In this document: positions 20,120-28,985 of the stretch, in pieces | Layout: every line of letters begins with the position of its first letter | Numbering within the stretch: position 1 is the first letter of the stretch | Origin: Pseudomonas sp. GL-B-19 | GTDB lineage: Bacteria > Pseudomonadota > Gammaproteobacteria > Pseudomonadales > Pseudomonadaceae | NCBI RefSeq assembly: GCF_019956415.1 | Contig: NZ_JAHBDK010000031.1 | Location: forward strand, 186,001 to 250,000 | DNA: 64,000 bases | Direction of reading: 5' to 3' | Made by a program: the position numbers and the translations under genes | The notes under the pieces: model-generated | What the model was told of the DNA's origin: nothing | Databases searched by the model: none | Seen by the model: only the letters and a program-made list of their open reading frames with translations

Positions 20120-20458
20120 TCAGCGGTGAGTCAGTGGTTTCTGAGTGAACTTCACCCCGGCCAGGCCATTGGCAATCAAAGCGCGGATATTGCCGTGGTC
20201 GCTGCCATCAGGCGTTGCGACCACCGAACGGTAATGCTCGCCAAACGCCAGCAGCGCTTCTTCATCGCTCAGACCTTCCAGCAGCGCCAGACCCAGGGTC
20301 TTGCACGAACCTTCGTTCTGACCGGCCGCGTTTTCCACGCCACCGTTGTTGAAAGCCTGCGGTTGATAGTCGTAACCGGCGGCGATGAAGGCCAGGGTAT
20401 CGGCAAAGACGTGTTCGCCACTCTTGAGGCTGGCGCGCAGGGTATTCAAATCACTCAT
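20120..20458 (-). CDS. HopJ type III effector-like protein
   Basis: 112 residues matching the HopJ family as I remember it: a start MSDLNTLRASLKSGEHVFADT, then FIAAGYDYQPQAFNNGG and SCKTLGLALLEGLSDEEALLAFGEHYR. Despite the name the family is widespread in free-living Proteobacteria and is probably a housekeeping cytoplasmic protein of unknown role. Its ATG overlaps the end of the DUF1244 gene by eight bases, so the two are translationally coupled. It is the last gene of the folM-folE-folX transcript. Confidence 0.8.
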   Translation of the reverse strand: MSDLNTLRASLKSGEHVFADTLAFIAAGYDYQPQAFNNGGVENAAGQNEGSCKTLGLALLEGLSDEEALLAFGEHYRSVVATPDGSDHGNIRALIANGLAGVKFTQKPLTHR

Positions 20459-20747
20459 TGGGTTTTCCTTTGGCAAACGCCGCTTGTTGTTCGGCGCTGG
20501 CTTCTTGCTGGTATTGGGCTTTCCATTCGGCGTACGGCATGCCGTAAACCACTTCGCGGGCGTCATCGAGGCTGACGTCGATCTGGCGTTCGTCTGCGGC
20601 GGCCTTGTACCACTTGGACAGGCAGTTGCGGCAGAAACCGGAGAGGTTCATCAGGTCGATGTTCTGTACATCCTTGCGGCTGTCCAGGTGGGCCACCAGC
20701 CGGCGAAAGGCGGCGGCTTCAAGTTCCAGGCGTTGTTGATCGGTCAT
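20451..20747 (-). CDS. DUF1244 family protein
   Basis: 98 residues. The block MNLSGFCRNCLSKWY, with two cysteines, is the family hallmark; VVYGMPYAEWKAQYQ follows. Function unknown. Start at 20747 (MTDQQRLELEAAAFRRLV) rather than 20801, because the upstream extension is not conserved-looking. The stop overlaps the HopJ-like start (ATGAGTGA). Confidence 0.82.
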   Translation of the reverse strand: MTDQQRLELEAAAFRRLVAHLDSRKDVQNIDLMNLSGFCRNCLSKWYKAAADERQIDVSLDDAREVVYGMPYAEWKAQYQQEASAEQQAAFAKGKPNE

Positions 20748-20815
20748 GGGGGCCTCTGTTCGGTCATTTCGTGGCGCGGATGATAAAAGTCTGGCGAACA
20801 ATGCGCCAGACGCGG

Positions 20816-21187
20816 TCAGCGGCTTGCCGCGAGCGTAATCGACACCGATTCGGCGAATCGCAGCGCGTGAGGTTTGTCGACCTCAACCTCGGCGTACAGC
20901 ACCGACTCGTTGGCCATCACCAAGTCCAGCAACTCCTGAGTCAACCGTTCGAGCAGGGCGAAACGATTGCCCTCTACGTGGGCGATGATTGCCTTGGTGA
21001 TGGTGCGGTAGTTCAGCGCGTGATCAATGTCGTTGTCACGCACCGCTTCCTGGGCCGCATACAGGATGGTCAGGTTGATCAGCACATCCTGTTTGTTGAG
21101 GATTTCATCCTCGTTGATTCCGATGTAGGTCCGCAGGCACAGGTCCTTGACCCGGATGCGTGCCATTCCTGGTTGAAGTTGTGGCAT
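20816..21187 (-). CDS. folX: Dihydroneopterin triphosphate 2'-epimerase
   Basis: 123 residues of the FolB/FolX tunnelling fold; [19 protein letters not shown] is the family start and [21 protein letters not shown] the C-terminal block. FolX epimerises dihydroneopterin triphosphate to the monapterin form. It follows folE with overlapping TAATG, and with folM upstream it makes tetrahydromonapterin. FolB (aldolase) is the alternative reading, but the context favours FolX. Confidence 0.9.
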   Translation of the reverse strand: MPQLQPGMARIRVKDLCLRTYIGINEDEILNKQDVLINLTILYAAQEAVRDNDIDHALNYRTITKAIIAHVEGNRFALLERLTQELLDLVMANESVLYAEVEVDKPHALRFAESVSITLAASR

Positions 21188-21765
21188 TACGACGTGCTCC
21201 GTCCAATCAATTGCAGGAACTCCTGGCGGGTGTTGCTCGACTCGCGGAAGGCGCCGAGCATCACCGAGGTGTTCATGGTCGAATTCTGTTTCTCGACACC
21301 GCGCATCATCATGCACATGTGCCGGGCTTCGATGACCACCGCTACGCCGGCGGCATTGGTCACCTGTTGCACCGCCTCGGCGATTTGCCGGGTGAGGTTT
21401 TCCTGGATTTGCAGGCGACGGGCGAACATGTCCACCAGTCGCGCAATTTTCGACAGACCCAGCACCTTGCCCGTTGGAATATAAGCCACATGGGCCTTGC
21501 CGATGAAGGGCAGCAGGTGATGTTCACAGAGCGAGTACAACTCGATGTTGTCGACAATGATCATTTCATCGTTGTCGGAGGCGAACAGCGCGCCGTTGAC
21601 GATCTCTTCGACACTTTGTTCGTAGCCATGACAGAGGTACTGCATGGCTTTGGCCGCCCGCACCGGGGTGTCGATCAGGCCTTCGCGATCCGGGTTCTCA
21701 CCGAGACCGATGAGAATCTCGCGGTAGCTCTGGGACAGGGCGTTCTGGGGCAGGGTTAGCGACAT
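21187..21765 (-). CDS. folE: GTP cyclohydrolase I
   Basis: 192 residues. Zinc and catalytic residues are in [10 protein letters not shown] and [28 protein letters not shown] is also conserved. It converts GTP to dihydroneopterin triphosphate in the cytoplasm. Its stop overlaps the folX start, and folM ends 22 bases upstream. Pseudomonas usually carries more than one folE; this copy belongs to the monapterin operon. Confidence 0.95.
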   Translation of the reverse strand: MSLTLPQNALSQSYREILIGLGENPDREGLIDTPVRAAKAMQYLCHGYEQSVEEIVNGALFASDNDEMIIVDNIELYSLCEHHLLPFIGKAHVAYIPTGKVLGLSKIARLVDMFARRLQIQENLTRQIAEAVQQVTNAAGVAVVIEARHMCMMMRGVEKQNSTMNTSVMLGAFRESSNTRQEFLQLIGRSTS

Positions 21766-21786
21766 GTAGCATCCTCGCGGGGCATC

Positions 21787-22497
21787 TTATTTGATGTGCC
21801 GTCCGCCGTTGACGGTCAGGGTGGTGCCGGTGACATAAGGGTTGTCGAGCAAATAGCGCAGGCTCTGGTAGATCACTTCGCTGCCGGGTTCGATGCCCAG
21901 CGCGGATTTGGCCAGCGCCTTGGCGCGGTAAACCGCGTCATCCTCGGGGTTGAACATTAGCAGGGCGGGCGCGATTCCGTTGACCTTGATTGTTGGCGCG
22001 TATTTCGCAGCGAAGGATAGGGTGAGGCTGTCGAGCCCGGCTTTGCTGGCGCAGTAGCCAATGTGCTGGCTGCTGCCTTTGCGGGTCACGTCATCGCTGA
22101 TGTGCACAATGTCCGCAGGGTGTGAGCGTTGCAGCAAGTCCCCACAGTGCAGGTTGATCAGGTAAGGCGCAAGCATGTGCACGCTGAACATGCGGGTGAA
22201 GGCGGCGGCGTCGGTGTCCGGCGTTTCGGTCAGCCATTCGGAGGCGTTATGGACAATCGCCCGCAGGCTATTAGTGTGGGTTTTCAGGGCGGTGATGAAT
22301 GCGAGGATCCCGGCTTCAGTGGAGAAGTCGGCAAACACCGCGGTGGCGCCCAGATCGCGCAACGTCTGGACACCGGGACGTTCGCTGCGGTAGCTGAAGA
22401 TTACCCGCTGGCCGTCTTCAATCAAACGCTGCGCACAATGCAGGCCAACACGCTGGCCGGCACCGGTGATGAGGATGGGGGCTGCGGAAGAAGTCAT
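21787..22497 (-). CDS. folM: Dihydromonapterin reductase
   Basis: 236 residues, short-chain dehydrogenase fold. ITGAGQRVGLHCAQRL binds NADPH, and YCASKAG carries the catalytic Tyr and Lys; the C-terminus GTTLTVNGGRHIK fits FolM. It reduces dihydromonapterin to tetrahydromonapterin, the cofactor of bacterial phenylalanine hydroxylase. ATG at 22497 is chosen; 17 further in-frame codons upstream look non-coding. It is the first gene of the pterin operon. Confidence 0.9.
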   Translation of the reverse strand: MTSSAAPILITGAGQRVGLHCAQRLIEDGQRVIFSYRSERPGVQTLRDLGATAVFADFSTEAGILAFITALKTHTNSLRAIVHNASEWLTETPDTDAAAFTRMFSVHMLAPYLINLHCGDLLQRSHPADIVHISDDVTRKGSSQHIGYCASKAGLDSLTLSFAAKYAPTIKVNGIAPALLMFNPEDDAVYRAKALAKSALGIEPGSEVIYQSLRYLLDNPYVTGTTLTVNGGRHIK

Positions 22498-22581
22498 GAA
22501 TGGCTCGCGTCGCGGTAAGAGCAAAACTATACCAGCGCGCGGCGGCATTCACCTACCGTGGGGCTCACCCCAACATTGGGA

Positions 22582-23151
22582 TCATTGATTTTGTGGGAGG
22601 GGCTCGGAGGGCAGCGGCCGTGGTACCGCGCTGTTCAGCCAGTTGGCCAGCAGACGGGTCGACAATGGAATGAAGAAGTAGACCATCAACGGCGTCAGGC
22701 ACAGCGTGCTGATGAACACCCGTGGCAGCAGGCTCATTTCGCTCAGCAAAGGCCCGAGGACAAAATTGAACAACAGGGACACCGGAAAGAATGCCAACCA
22801 GATTGCCACCGCCTGTTTCCAGCGTGGCGGGCGCTGACCGACCGCGCCGAACCAGCCCTCAATTCCGCTGACGCGATGTTCCGTGTTGTGGCCAAACAGG
22901 TCGCTGCCGCGCGCCAGCCAGGCCGTGCGTGACGCAGAGTGTTCCCAAGCGTGCAGGGTCTGCTCGTCGGCAAAGCGGAAAATAATCTGGAATTCGTCAT
23001 CGTCGGGCGGCGGAGCGAGCACGCCAGAGCCAAGATAGCCGGGAAAATCGGTGGCCAATTGTTCGCCTTCGCGCAACCAGACCATAAGGTCCTGATAGCG
23101 CCCTTCGGCAACGCGACGCGCAACCATCAGGGTGACGGGTGAGGTAGACAT
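22582..23151 (-). CDS. Antibiotic-biosynthesis-monooxygenase-like protein with membrane anchor
   Basis: 189 residues. The N-terminal half (1-105) is a dimeric alpha/beta-barrel ABM-type domain (VTLMVARRVAEGRYQDL, FPGYLGSGVL, FQIIFRFADEQTLHAWEHS), and the C-terminal half has two to three hydrophobic segments (AVAIWLAFFPVSLLFNF, RVFISTLCLTPLMVYFFIPL). Function unknown. It is divergent from the MerR-type gene and upstream of folM. ATG at 23151 begins the recognisable domain. Confidence 0.8.
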   Translation of the reverse strand: MSTSPVTLMVARRVAEGRYQDLMVWLREGEQLATDFPGYLGSGVLAPPPDDDEFQIIFRFADEQTLHAWEHSASRTAWLARGSDLFGHNTEHRVSGIEGWFGAVGQRPPRWKQAVAIWLAFFPVSLLFNFVLGPLLSEMSLLPRVFISTLCLTPLMVYFFIPLSTRLLANWLNSAVPRPLPSEPLPQNQ

Positions 23152-23358
23152 TGTGTATCTCCATATGACAGTTGCGTTACTCCGGGTAGGAGTTTCGCCA
23201 GGCGCAACACCGGGGTGGTGGGCTGCGCTTTGAGACAAGCAAGGATTATTCCTGATTCTGGCCAATACACCAGCATGAGCGTCGATTATCAAGGTGTTGA
23301 ATAGTCGGCGGGAGAGTTAGAATGGGATCCAATTTCATCCGTGGACGTCGACTATCCG

Positions 23359-24318
23359 ATGCCTGTCCTGACTGACGTTACTTCTACCCCGCAATCGGAT
23401 CTGTCCCTGGATCGGGAAGAGCTCTTTCCTATTCGTGAGGTAGCGCGTCTGACGGGCATCAACCCGGTTACGCTGCGCGCCTGGGAGCGGCGTCATGGTT
23501 TGATCCAGCCTACTCGCACCGAAAGTGGGCATCGTCTGTACTCAATGCACGATATCGAGAAGGTTCGTAGCATCCTCGACTGGATCGACCGCGGCGTTGC
23601 GGTCAGCAAAGTCGGCAAGATCCTGGCCAAGACCGAGCCACTCAAAGTGCTGGCGCAGATCATTCCCACCGAACTCGTGCACGCCGACTACGCTCAGTGG
23701 CAGCAACAGGTCCAGGTTGCGGTGAAGGCCTTTGATGAAGTTCAACTGGATCAAATCTATGGGCAGATTTTCTCCAGTTATCCGCTGTCGGTAGTGTTTC
23801 AGGACATTTTTCTTCCGCTCTGGAAACAACTGTTGCATCGCCATGAAGCATTCGGCCAGACCAGCGAGTGGCTGTTTCTGGACGCCTTTCTACGTTCTCG
23901 CGTGTTGCAACGGCTGATGATGGCGCGGGTCATGCAACCGCGTCGGATCATTGTCTGTGCGATGGCCGATCAATGCCGTGAACTCGACGTGCTGCTCACG
24001 GCGCTGTTCCTGAGCAGTGTTGACTCGGCTATTCAGTTATTGGCGATTGGACAGCCTTTCGACGAGTTGACCCTGGTCTGCGAGCGGGTCAAACCCAATG
24101 CTTTGGTTTTGGTGTCCAATAATTCGCCGGCCCCTGAATTACCACGACGGCTCAATCGTCTGGCGATGAGCCTGGATTGTCAGTTGATGCTTGCCGGGGA
24201 TAAGTCGGAACTGGCTCAGGAAAGCCTGACCGGATCATCGATCGGGTGTCTGGGGAACGACGGAAGGGTAATGCGCCAGCGTCTGAAACAGTTCCTGGCG
24301 GGAAACCTTGAAACCTGA
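23359..24318 (+). CDS. MerR-family regulator, LitR/PplR-like with degenerate cobalamin domain
   Basis: About 319 residues. The MerR helix-turn-helix is at the N-terminus (FPIREVARLTGINPVTLRAWERRHGLIQPTR, shown here as the family block). The rest resembles the B12-binding module of LitR/CarH photoregulators, but the cobalamin DxHxxG motif reads DQCREL: His is replaced by Cys and Gly is lost. That fits class II LitR proteins, which do not carry cobalamin. A LOV photoreceptor is encoded 0.7 kb away. The start is uncertain: ATG 23359, or GTG 23341 adding six residues. It is probably a light- or stress-linked regulator of the neighbouring genes (inference). Confidence 0.8.
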   Translation: MPVLTDVTSTPQSDLSLDREELFPIREVARLTGINPVTLRAWERRHGLIQPTRTESGHRLYSMHDIEKVRSILDWIDRGVAVSKVGKILAKTEPLKVLAQIIPTELVHADYAQWQQQVQVAVKAFDEVQLDQIYGQIFSSYPLSVVFQDIFLPLWKQLLHRHEAFGQTSEWLFLDAFLRSRVLQRLMMARVMQPRRIIVCAMADQCRELDVLLTALFLSSVDSAIQLLAIGQPFDELTLVCERVKPNALVLVSNNSPAPELPRRLNRLAMSLDCQLMLAGDKSELAQESLTGSSIGCLGNDGRVMRQRLKQFLAGNLET

Positions 24319-24321
24319 AAT

Positions 24322-24927
24322 TCAGATGTGCAGCGCGGGGTGTGTCAGGCGATGTTGCTGAAGGATGTACTGGCGCAGACGCTCGGTTTCGTCCTTGTCA
24401 GACTGACTCAATTCGTAGGCGAAGAAACCTTGCTCGGTTTCACGCTCAAAGGTACCGCGCAAAGCAATCCGTTCGTAGCCTGACGGGCTGAACCACAAGG
24501 CGAAGTGTTTGGGTGGCTTGGTCTTGTTGCGGACTTCCAGCAAAACTCCTTTGAACGAGATTTCGTGCACATACATTGTGCCTGGCTGGCCTTTGGCATT
24601 CTCCAGCGCCACCGGTTCTTCAAGTGCCAGGCGCCAAGGACGAACCATTGGCCCGTCCTCGTAAATGCTTGGCACGCCCAAACGCAAATGCAGCGCATGA
24701 AACTCGTCTTCCACCAGGTGCAGCGGAAAGGTCATTTGCTGATTTTCGAAGTTGGCATGAATGGTGACTTGCTCATGAGCCGCGAGGCGCGTGAGCAAAT
24801 CACGTATCTGCGAACCACTATTAACGAGCAGGCTCGACGTCGCATCCCGCACATTGAGCTGTGGGTTATGTTGCATTGTCTGGATGAAATCCAGTTCGTC
24901 CTGAGTCAGGAGTGCGTCGCGCTGCAT
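24322..24927 (-). CDS. PilZ-like / YcgR-like protein
   Basis: 201 residues. The N-terminal half (LLVNSGSQIRDLLTRLAAHEQVTIHANF, two parts) looks like the YcgR N-domain, and the second half has MYVHEISFKGVLLEV, a degenerate form of the PilZ D/NxSxxG block. The arginine pair RxxxR expected before it is not clear, so c-di-GMP binding is doubtful. It lies between the MerR-type regulator and the LOV gene, convergent with the former and co-directional with the latter (60-base gap). Confidence 0.6.
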   Translation of the reverse strand: MQRDALLTQDELDFIQTMQHNPQLNVRDATSSLLVNSGSQIRDLLTRLAAHEQVTIHANFENQQMTFPLHLVEDEFHALHLRLGVPSIYEDGPMVRPWRLALEEPVALENAKGQPGTMYVHEISFKGVLLEVRNKTKPPKHFALWFSPSGYERIALRGTFERETEQGFFAYELSQSDKDETERLRQYILQQHRLTHPALHI

Positions 24928-24986
24928 GGCATGCTCGAAAGGTATAGATACAAAGTCATTGGTGATTGTAGTTAATGACCATTAAT

Positions 24987-25457
24987 TCACCGTTTTGTTT
25001 TTGCCGTTCGTCGCTTCAGCGCAGAAAGTTCGGCGTGTGCTTCGGCCAACTGGGCTTCCAGTTGCACCACACGTTGTTGCGCTTTGACTTGGGCCGTGAC
25101 GTCCTTCTGTACACCGACGAAGTAAGTCTGCCCGTCGTTCGGGTTTTTCACCGTCGACAGCGAGAGTTCATTCCAGAATGGGGTGCCGTCCTTGCGGTAG
25201 TTCCTGAGGATTTCCCTGCAGTATCCTTCCCTGTTCAACGCTTCGCGAATGGTGGCAAGCGCTGCCTGATCCCGGTCGCCGGCCTGTAAGAAGCGGCAAT
25301 CCTGATAGAGGATTTCTTCATTGGTGTACCCCGTCAGACGTTCGAATGCCGGGTTGACGTAAATCAGGATGTTGTCCTGCTCGCCTTCCTTTTCGGCAAT
25401 CACGATGCCGTCGTTAGAAGCATTGATCACCATTTGCAGCAGCTGAGCATTGATCAT
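24987..25457 (-). CDS. Short LOV-domain blue-light photoreceptor
   Basis: 156 residues: one PAS/LOV core plus a C-terminal coiled-coil helix (about 118-148), without an effector domain. The photoactive cysteine is Cys54 in YQDCRFLQ, followed by the FMN-contacting GDRDQ, NYRKDGTPFWNELSLS and TYFVGVQKDVT. It strongly resembles the Pseudomonas putida short LOV proteins SB1/SB2, which form an FMN-cysteinyl adduct in blue light. Partners of such proteins are regulators like the nearby LitR homologue. ATG 25457 follows AAGGA at good spacing. Confidence 0.93.
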   Translation of the reverse strand: MINAQLLQMVINASNDGIVIAEKEGEQDNILIYVNPAFERLTGYTNEEILYQDCRFLQAGDRDQAALATIREALNREGYCREILRNYRKDGTPFWNELSLSTVKNPNDGQTYFVGVQKDVTAQVKAQQRVVQLEAQLAEAHAELSALKRRTAKTKR

Positions 25458-25557
25458 CGGAGAATCCTTTCCGCAGTGATTGAGTGCTGCATTCTAAAAG
25501 AACAATGCAGGTCCTGCTGTTAATATCCGGTTTTCACTCAGTTTCAGGATCAGATAG

Positions 25558-26010
25558 ATGAAAGTCGCCATCCTTTCCGGCTCGGTTTACGGCACGGCCG
25601 AAGAAGTCGCCCGTCACGCCGCGAGTATTTTGAAGACCGCCGGTTTCGAAACAATGCACAACCCACGCGCGTCGCTGGCCGATGTCCTGGCTTTCGAACC
25701 GCAAGCGTTTCTGGCGGTGACGTCGACCACCGGCATGGGTGAATTGCCGGACAACCTGCAACCCTTGTATTCGATGATTCGTGATCAGTTGCCCGCTGCC
25801 TGGCGCGGTCTGCCGGGAGCGGTCATCGGCCTGGGCGATGCGAGCTATGGCGATACCTTCTGTGGCGGCGGCGAGCAGATGCGTGAATTGTTCAGTGAAC
25901 TGGGTCTGCGTGAAGTGCTGCCCATGCTGCGCCTGGACGCCAGCGAAACTGTGACCCCCGAAACCGATGCCGAGCCCTGGCTGGCAGATTTGGTCAGCGC
26001 ATTGCAGTGA
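25558..26010 (+). CDS. Flavodoxin (MioC-like)
   Basis: 150 residues. The phosphate loop of the FMN site is SGSVYGTAEEVA near the start; TSTTGMGELPDN and GLGDASYGDTFCGGG are the other two FMN loops. It is a small cytoplasmic electron carrier. It is divergent from the LOV gene and near the pterin operon; a flavodoxin lies close to folM-folE in other pseudomonads too, as I recall. Confidence 0.9.
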   Translation: MKVAILSGSVYGTAEEVARHAASILKTAGFETMHNPRASLADVLAFEPQAFLAVTSTTGMGELPDNLQPLYSMIRDQLPAAWRGLPGAVIGLGDASYGDTFCGGGEQMRELFSELGLREVLPMLRLDASETVTPETDAEPWLADLVSALQ

Positions 26011-26204
26011 AAATCGGGTTCGTCATGGTTCTGATGAAATTGCTGAATATGGTTATTGGCGTCGGTCCTTTGACATGGATCCAGACTCATTGCGCCACTG
26101 ACTCGCTAGGCCATCAAGCTGGCTGCCAATGCAACTACACGAAGACCGGGGGCTGACTAGACTGCTGTGACGACAGCAGAACAATAAGAATAGGAGGTCA
26201 TGCC

Positions 26205-26987
26205 GTGAATGTTGCCCCCGTCCAGTCGCCCCACAGTGTCAAAGGTAAAGTCAGTGCCGCCGAGTGGCAGACCCGAGTCGATTTGGCGGCCTGCTATCGT
26301 CTGGTCGCCGCGCATGGCTGGGACGATCTGATCTTTACGCACATCTCGGCCAAAGTGCCCGGTACCGAAGATTTTCTGATCAACCCGTTCGGGCTGATGT
26401 TTCATGAGATCACGGCATCGAGCCTGGTCAAGGTTGATCAGGCCGGCAACAAGTTGATGGACAGTCCATACGACATCAACCCGGCGGGTTACACCATTCA
26501 CAGCGCCGTGCATGAAGTCCGCCACGATGTGGTCTGCGTGCTGCACACTCATACTGCTGCCGGCGTTGCGGTGTCGGCGCAAAAGCAGGGCGTTCTGCCG
26601 ATCAGCCAGCAATCCTTGTTTGTCCTGTCCAGCCTGGCTTACCACGCGTATGAAGGCGTTGCGCTGAACCATGAAGAGAAGGCGCGCCTGCAAGCCGACC
26701 TCGGTGAAAACAATTTCCTGATGCTGCACAACCACGGTTTGCTGACCTGTGGCAGCACCATCGCCGACACGTTCCTGATGATGTTCACCTTCCAGCGCGC
26801 CTGCGATATTCAGGTGCTGGCACAGAACGGCGGCGCCGAACTGATCGCTATCGAACCGCAGATTCTGGACGGCGCCAAGGCGATGATCGCCGGCGTGACC
26901 AAAAGTACTCAAGGGATGGGTGGCGCGTTGGCCTGGCCAGCGCTGCTACGTAAACTCGATCAACAAAACCCGGGTTATAAACTCTAA
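26205..26987 (+). CDS. Class II aldolase/adducin family protein
   Basis: 260 residues. Metal-binding histidines lie in VLHTHTAAGVAVSA and MLHNHGLLTCG, and FLINPFGLMFHEITAS is the family substrate block. This family includes fuculose-phosphate aldolase-like enzymes and uncharacterised proteins close to eukaryotic adducin head domains; the reaction here is not known. GTG at 26205 is the start, with AGGAGG seven bases upstream. The stop overlaps the next start (TAATG), so the hydrolase is co-translated. Confidence 0.88.
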   Translation: MNVAPVQSPHSVKGKVSAAEWQTRVDLAACYRLVAAHGWDDLIFTHISAKVPGTEDFLINPFGLMFHEITASSLVKVDQAGNKLMDSPYDINPAGYTIHSAVHEVRHDVVCVLHTHTAAGVAVSAQKQGVLPISQQSLFVLSSLAYHAYEGVALNHEEKARLQADLGENNFLMLHNHGLLTCGSTIADTFLMMFTFQRACDIQVLAQNGGAELIAIEPQILDGAKAMIAGVTKSTQGMGGALAWPALLRKLDQQNPGYKL

Positions 26988-27889
26988 TGCCACTCGCCGA
27001 GATCCCCCTGTGTGTCTGGCGCAAACGCGGCCAGACGTTTGTATTCCATGGCCAGACTATCCGCTATTGGACGGCCGGGCAGGGTGAGCCGCTGTTGCTC
27101 ATCCACGGCTTCCCGACCGCCAGTTGGGATTGGCATTACCTGTGGCAACCACTGGCCCAGCGCTATCGAGTAATTGCTTGCGACATGCTTGGCTTCGGCG
27201 ATTCGGCCAAACCGGTGAACCATGAATACAGCCTGATCGAACAGGCCGACTTGCAACAGGCGTTGCTGGCGCATTTGAGTGTCACGCAACCGGTGCACGT
27301 ATTGGCCCACGATTATGGCGACAGCGTGGCGCAGGAACTGTTGGCCCGACATTACGAAACCTGCATTCACATCGCCAGTTGTGTGTTCCTCAACGGTGGC
27401 CTGTTTCCGGAAACCCATCGTCCGCTGCTGGCGCAAAAACTGTTGCTCAGCCCCTTGGGCTGGATGATTGGCCGCGCTTTCACGCGTGACGCGCTGGTGA
27501 AGAGTTTTCGGCGGATTTTCGGGCGGATGACCCGGCCGACCGAAAGTGAGATGGATGATTTCTGGGGGCTGATCAACAGCAACCAAGGTTCGCGGATCAT
27601 GCACAAGCTCATCACGTATATTCCAGAGCGGCGTGTCCAGCGCGAGCGTTGGGTCGGCGCCATGCAGCGCGGTGAAGTGCCGCTGCGCGTCATTGATGGC
27701 GAGGTCGATCCGATTTCCGGTGCACATATGGTCGCGCGCTATCGCGAACTGATCCCCAATCCGGACACGATCCTGCTGGCCGAAATTGGCCATTACCCCC
27801 AGATCGAAGCGCCGGGGCAGGTACTCAAGCACTATCTGGAGTTTCGTGATCGGCAGGCATTACCCCCGCGCAGGGCTGCCTGTTCCTGA
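26987..27889 (+). CDS. Alpha/beta hydrolase with Asp nucleophile (haloalkane dehalogenase/epoxide hydrolase-like)
   Basis: 300 residues. The oxyanion block is LIHGFPTASWDWH; the nucleophile elbow AHDYGDSVAQ carries Asp instead of Ser, and the catalytic His is in IGHYPQIEAP. The Asp nucleophile and the cap suggest dehalogenase/epoxide hydrolase chemistry, and the sequence is also like the MEST group. The substrate is unknown. It overlaps the aldolase gene and precedes an SDR gene in the same direction. Confidence 0.85.
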   Translation: MPLAEIPLCVWRKRGQTFVFHGQTIRYWTAGQGEPLLLIHGFPTASWDWHYLWQPLAQRYRVIACDMLGFGDSAKPVNHEYSLIEQADLQQALLAHLSVTQPVHVLAHDYGDSVAQELLARHYETCIHIASCVFLNGGLFPETHRPLLAQKLLLSPLGWMIGRAFTRDALVKSFRRIFGRMTRPTESEMDDFWGLINSNQGSRIMHKLITYIPERRVQRERWVGAMQRGEVPLRVIDGEVDPISGAHMVARYRELIPNPDTILLAEIGHYPQIEAPGQVLKHYLEFRDRQALPPRRAACS

Positions 27890-28000
27890 TTATCCCCCAG
27901 CCTTATCGGGCACCATTCAGCCCGACCCTTGTTCATTGTGACCAGCAGCGCCGTGCCTGACACTCGGGTTCATCGTCCCTTGGCCTGCTGGAGTTCCCCC

Positions 28001-28912
28001 ATGAATGAGACTGTGCGCTTCGAAGATAAAGTCGTGATCGTCACCGGTGCAGGCGGCGGCCTGGGGCGGGCACATGCGCTGCTGTTCGCCAAACAGGGCG
28101 CCAAAGTGTTGGTCAACGATCTCGGCGGCTCAGCGCAAGGTGAGGGCGCTAACGCGTCGGCAGCAGACCGCGTAGTGGCCGAAATTCGCGAGGCCGGCGG
28201 GACTGCCGAGGCCAACCACGACTCCGTCACTGACGGCGATAAAATCGTCCAGCACGCGCTCGATGTTTTCGGTCGTATCGATGTAGTGGTCAACAACGCC
28301 GGGATCCTGCGCGACAAGACTTTCCACAAAATGGAGGATGCCGACTGGGATCTGGTTTACCGCGTCCACGTCGAAGGCGCCTACAAAGTCACCCGTGCCG
28401 CCTGGCCGCACATGCGTGAGCAAAACTACGGCCGCGTGATCTTCACTGCGTCGACATCGGGCATTTACGGCAACTTCGGCCAGTCCAACTATGGTATGGC
28501 CAAACTCGGCCTCTACGGCCTGACTCGCACACTCGCCATCGAAGGCCGCAAGAACAACATCCAGGTCAACGCCATCGCGCCTACCGGCGGCACTCGCATG
28601 ACCGAAGGCCTGATCCCGCCGCAAGTTTTCGAGCAACTCAAACCGGAACTGGTCAGCCCGCTGGTGGTGTATTTGGCCAGTGAAAATTGCAAAGAGACTT
28701 CCGGGTTGTTTGAAGTTGGCGGCGGCTGGATGGGCAAGGTGCGTTGGGAGCGCAGCCTGGGTGCCGGGTTTGATCCGCGGGTGGGGTTCTCACCGGAAGA
28801 CGTGGCGGCGCGGTGGGAGCAGATTTGTGATTTTGAGGGGGCAGCGCATCCGAAGGACAATATTGAAGCGCTGAAGGAAATGATGGGGAATCTGCAGAAG
28901 TATTCGCTTTAA
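28001..28912 (+). CDS. Short-chain dehydrogenase (3-hydroxyacyl-CoA dehydrogenase of the MFE-2 type)
   Basis: 303 residues. TGAGGGLGRAHAL binds the cofactor, NNAG follows, and YGMAKLG carries the catalytic Tyr-Lys. The first 230 residues and the C-terminal tail with VGGGWMGKVRWERS are typical of the dehydrogenase part of peroxisomal multifunctional enzyme type 2. It likely oxidises a 3-hydroxyacyl-CoA. ATG 28001 begins the conserved MNETVRFEDKVVIVTG. Pieces of its last 70-80 bases recur at 30578 and 30992 within the bacteriocin island. Confidence 0.9.
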   Translation: MNETVRFEDKVVIVTGAGGGLGRAHALLFAKQGAKVLVNDLGGSAQGEGANASAADRVVAEIREAGGTAEANHDSVTDGDKIVQHALDVFGRIDVVVNNAGILRDKTFHKMEDADWDLVYRVHVEGAYKVTRAAWPHMREQNYGRVIFTASTSGIYGNFGQSNYGMAKLGLYGLTRTLAIEGRKNNIQVNAIAPTGGTRMTEGLIPPQVFEQLKPELVSPLVVYLASENCKETSGLFEVGGGWMGKVRWERSLGAGFDPRVGFSPEDVAARWEQICDFEGAAHPKDNIEALKEMMGNLQKYSL

Positions 28913-28985
28913 TGGAAGCCAGCAAGGTCACCGTTCTGACCTTGCTGGTTGTTAATGTTCAGAGCGTTTTAGTTTGCTGTGGCTA

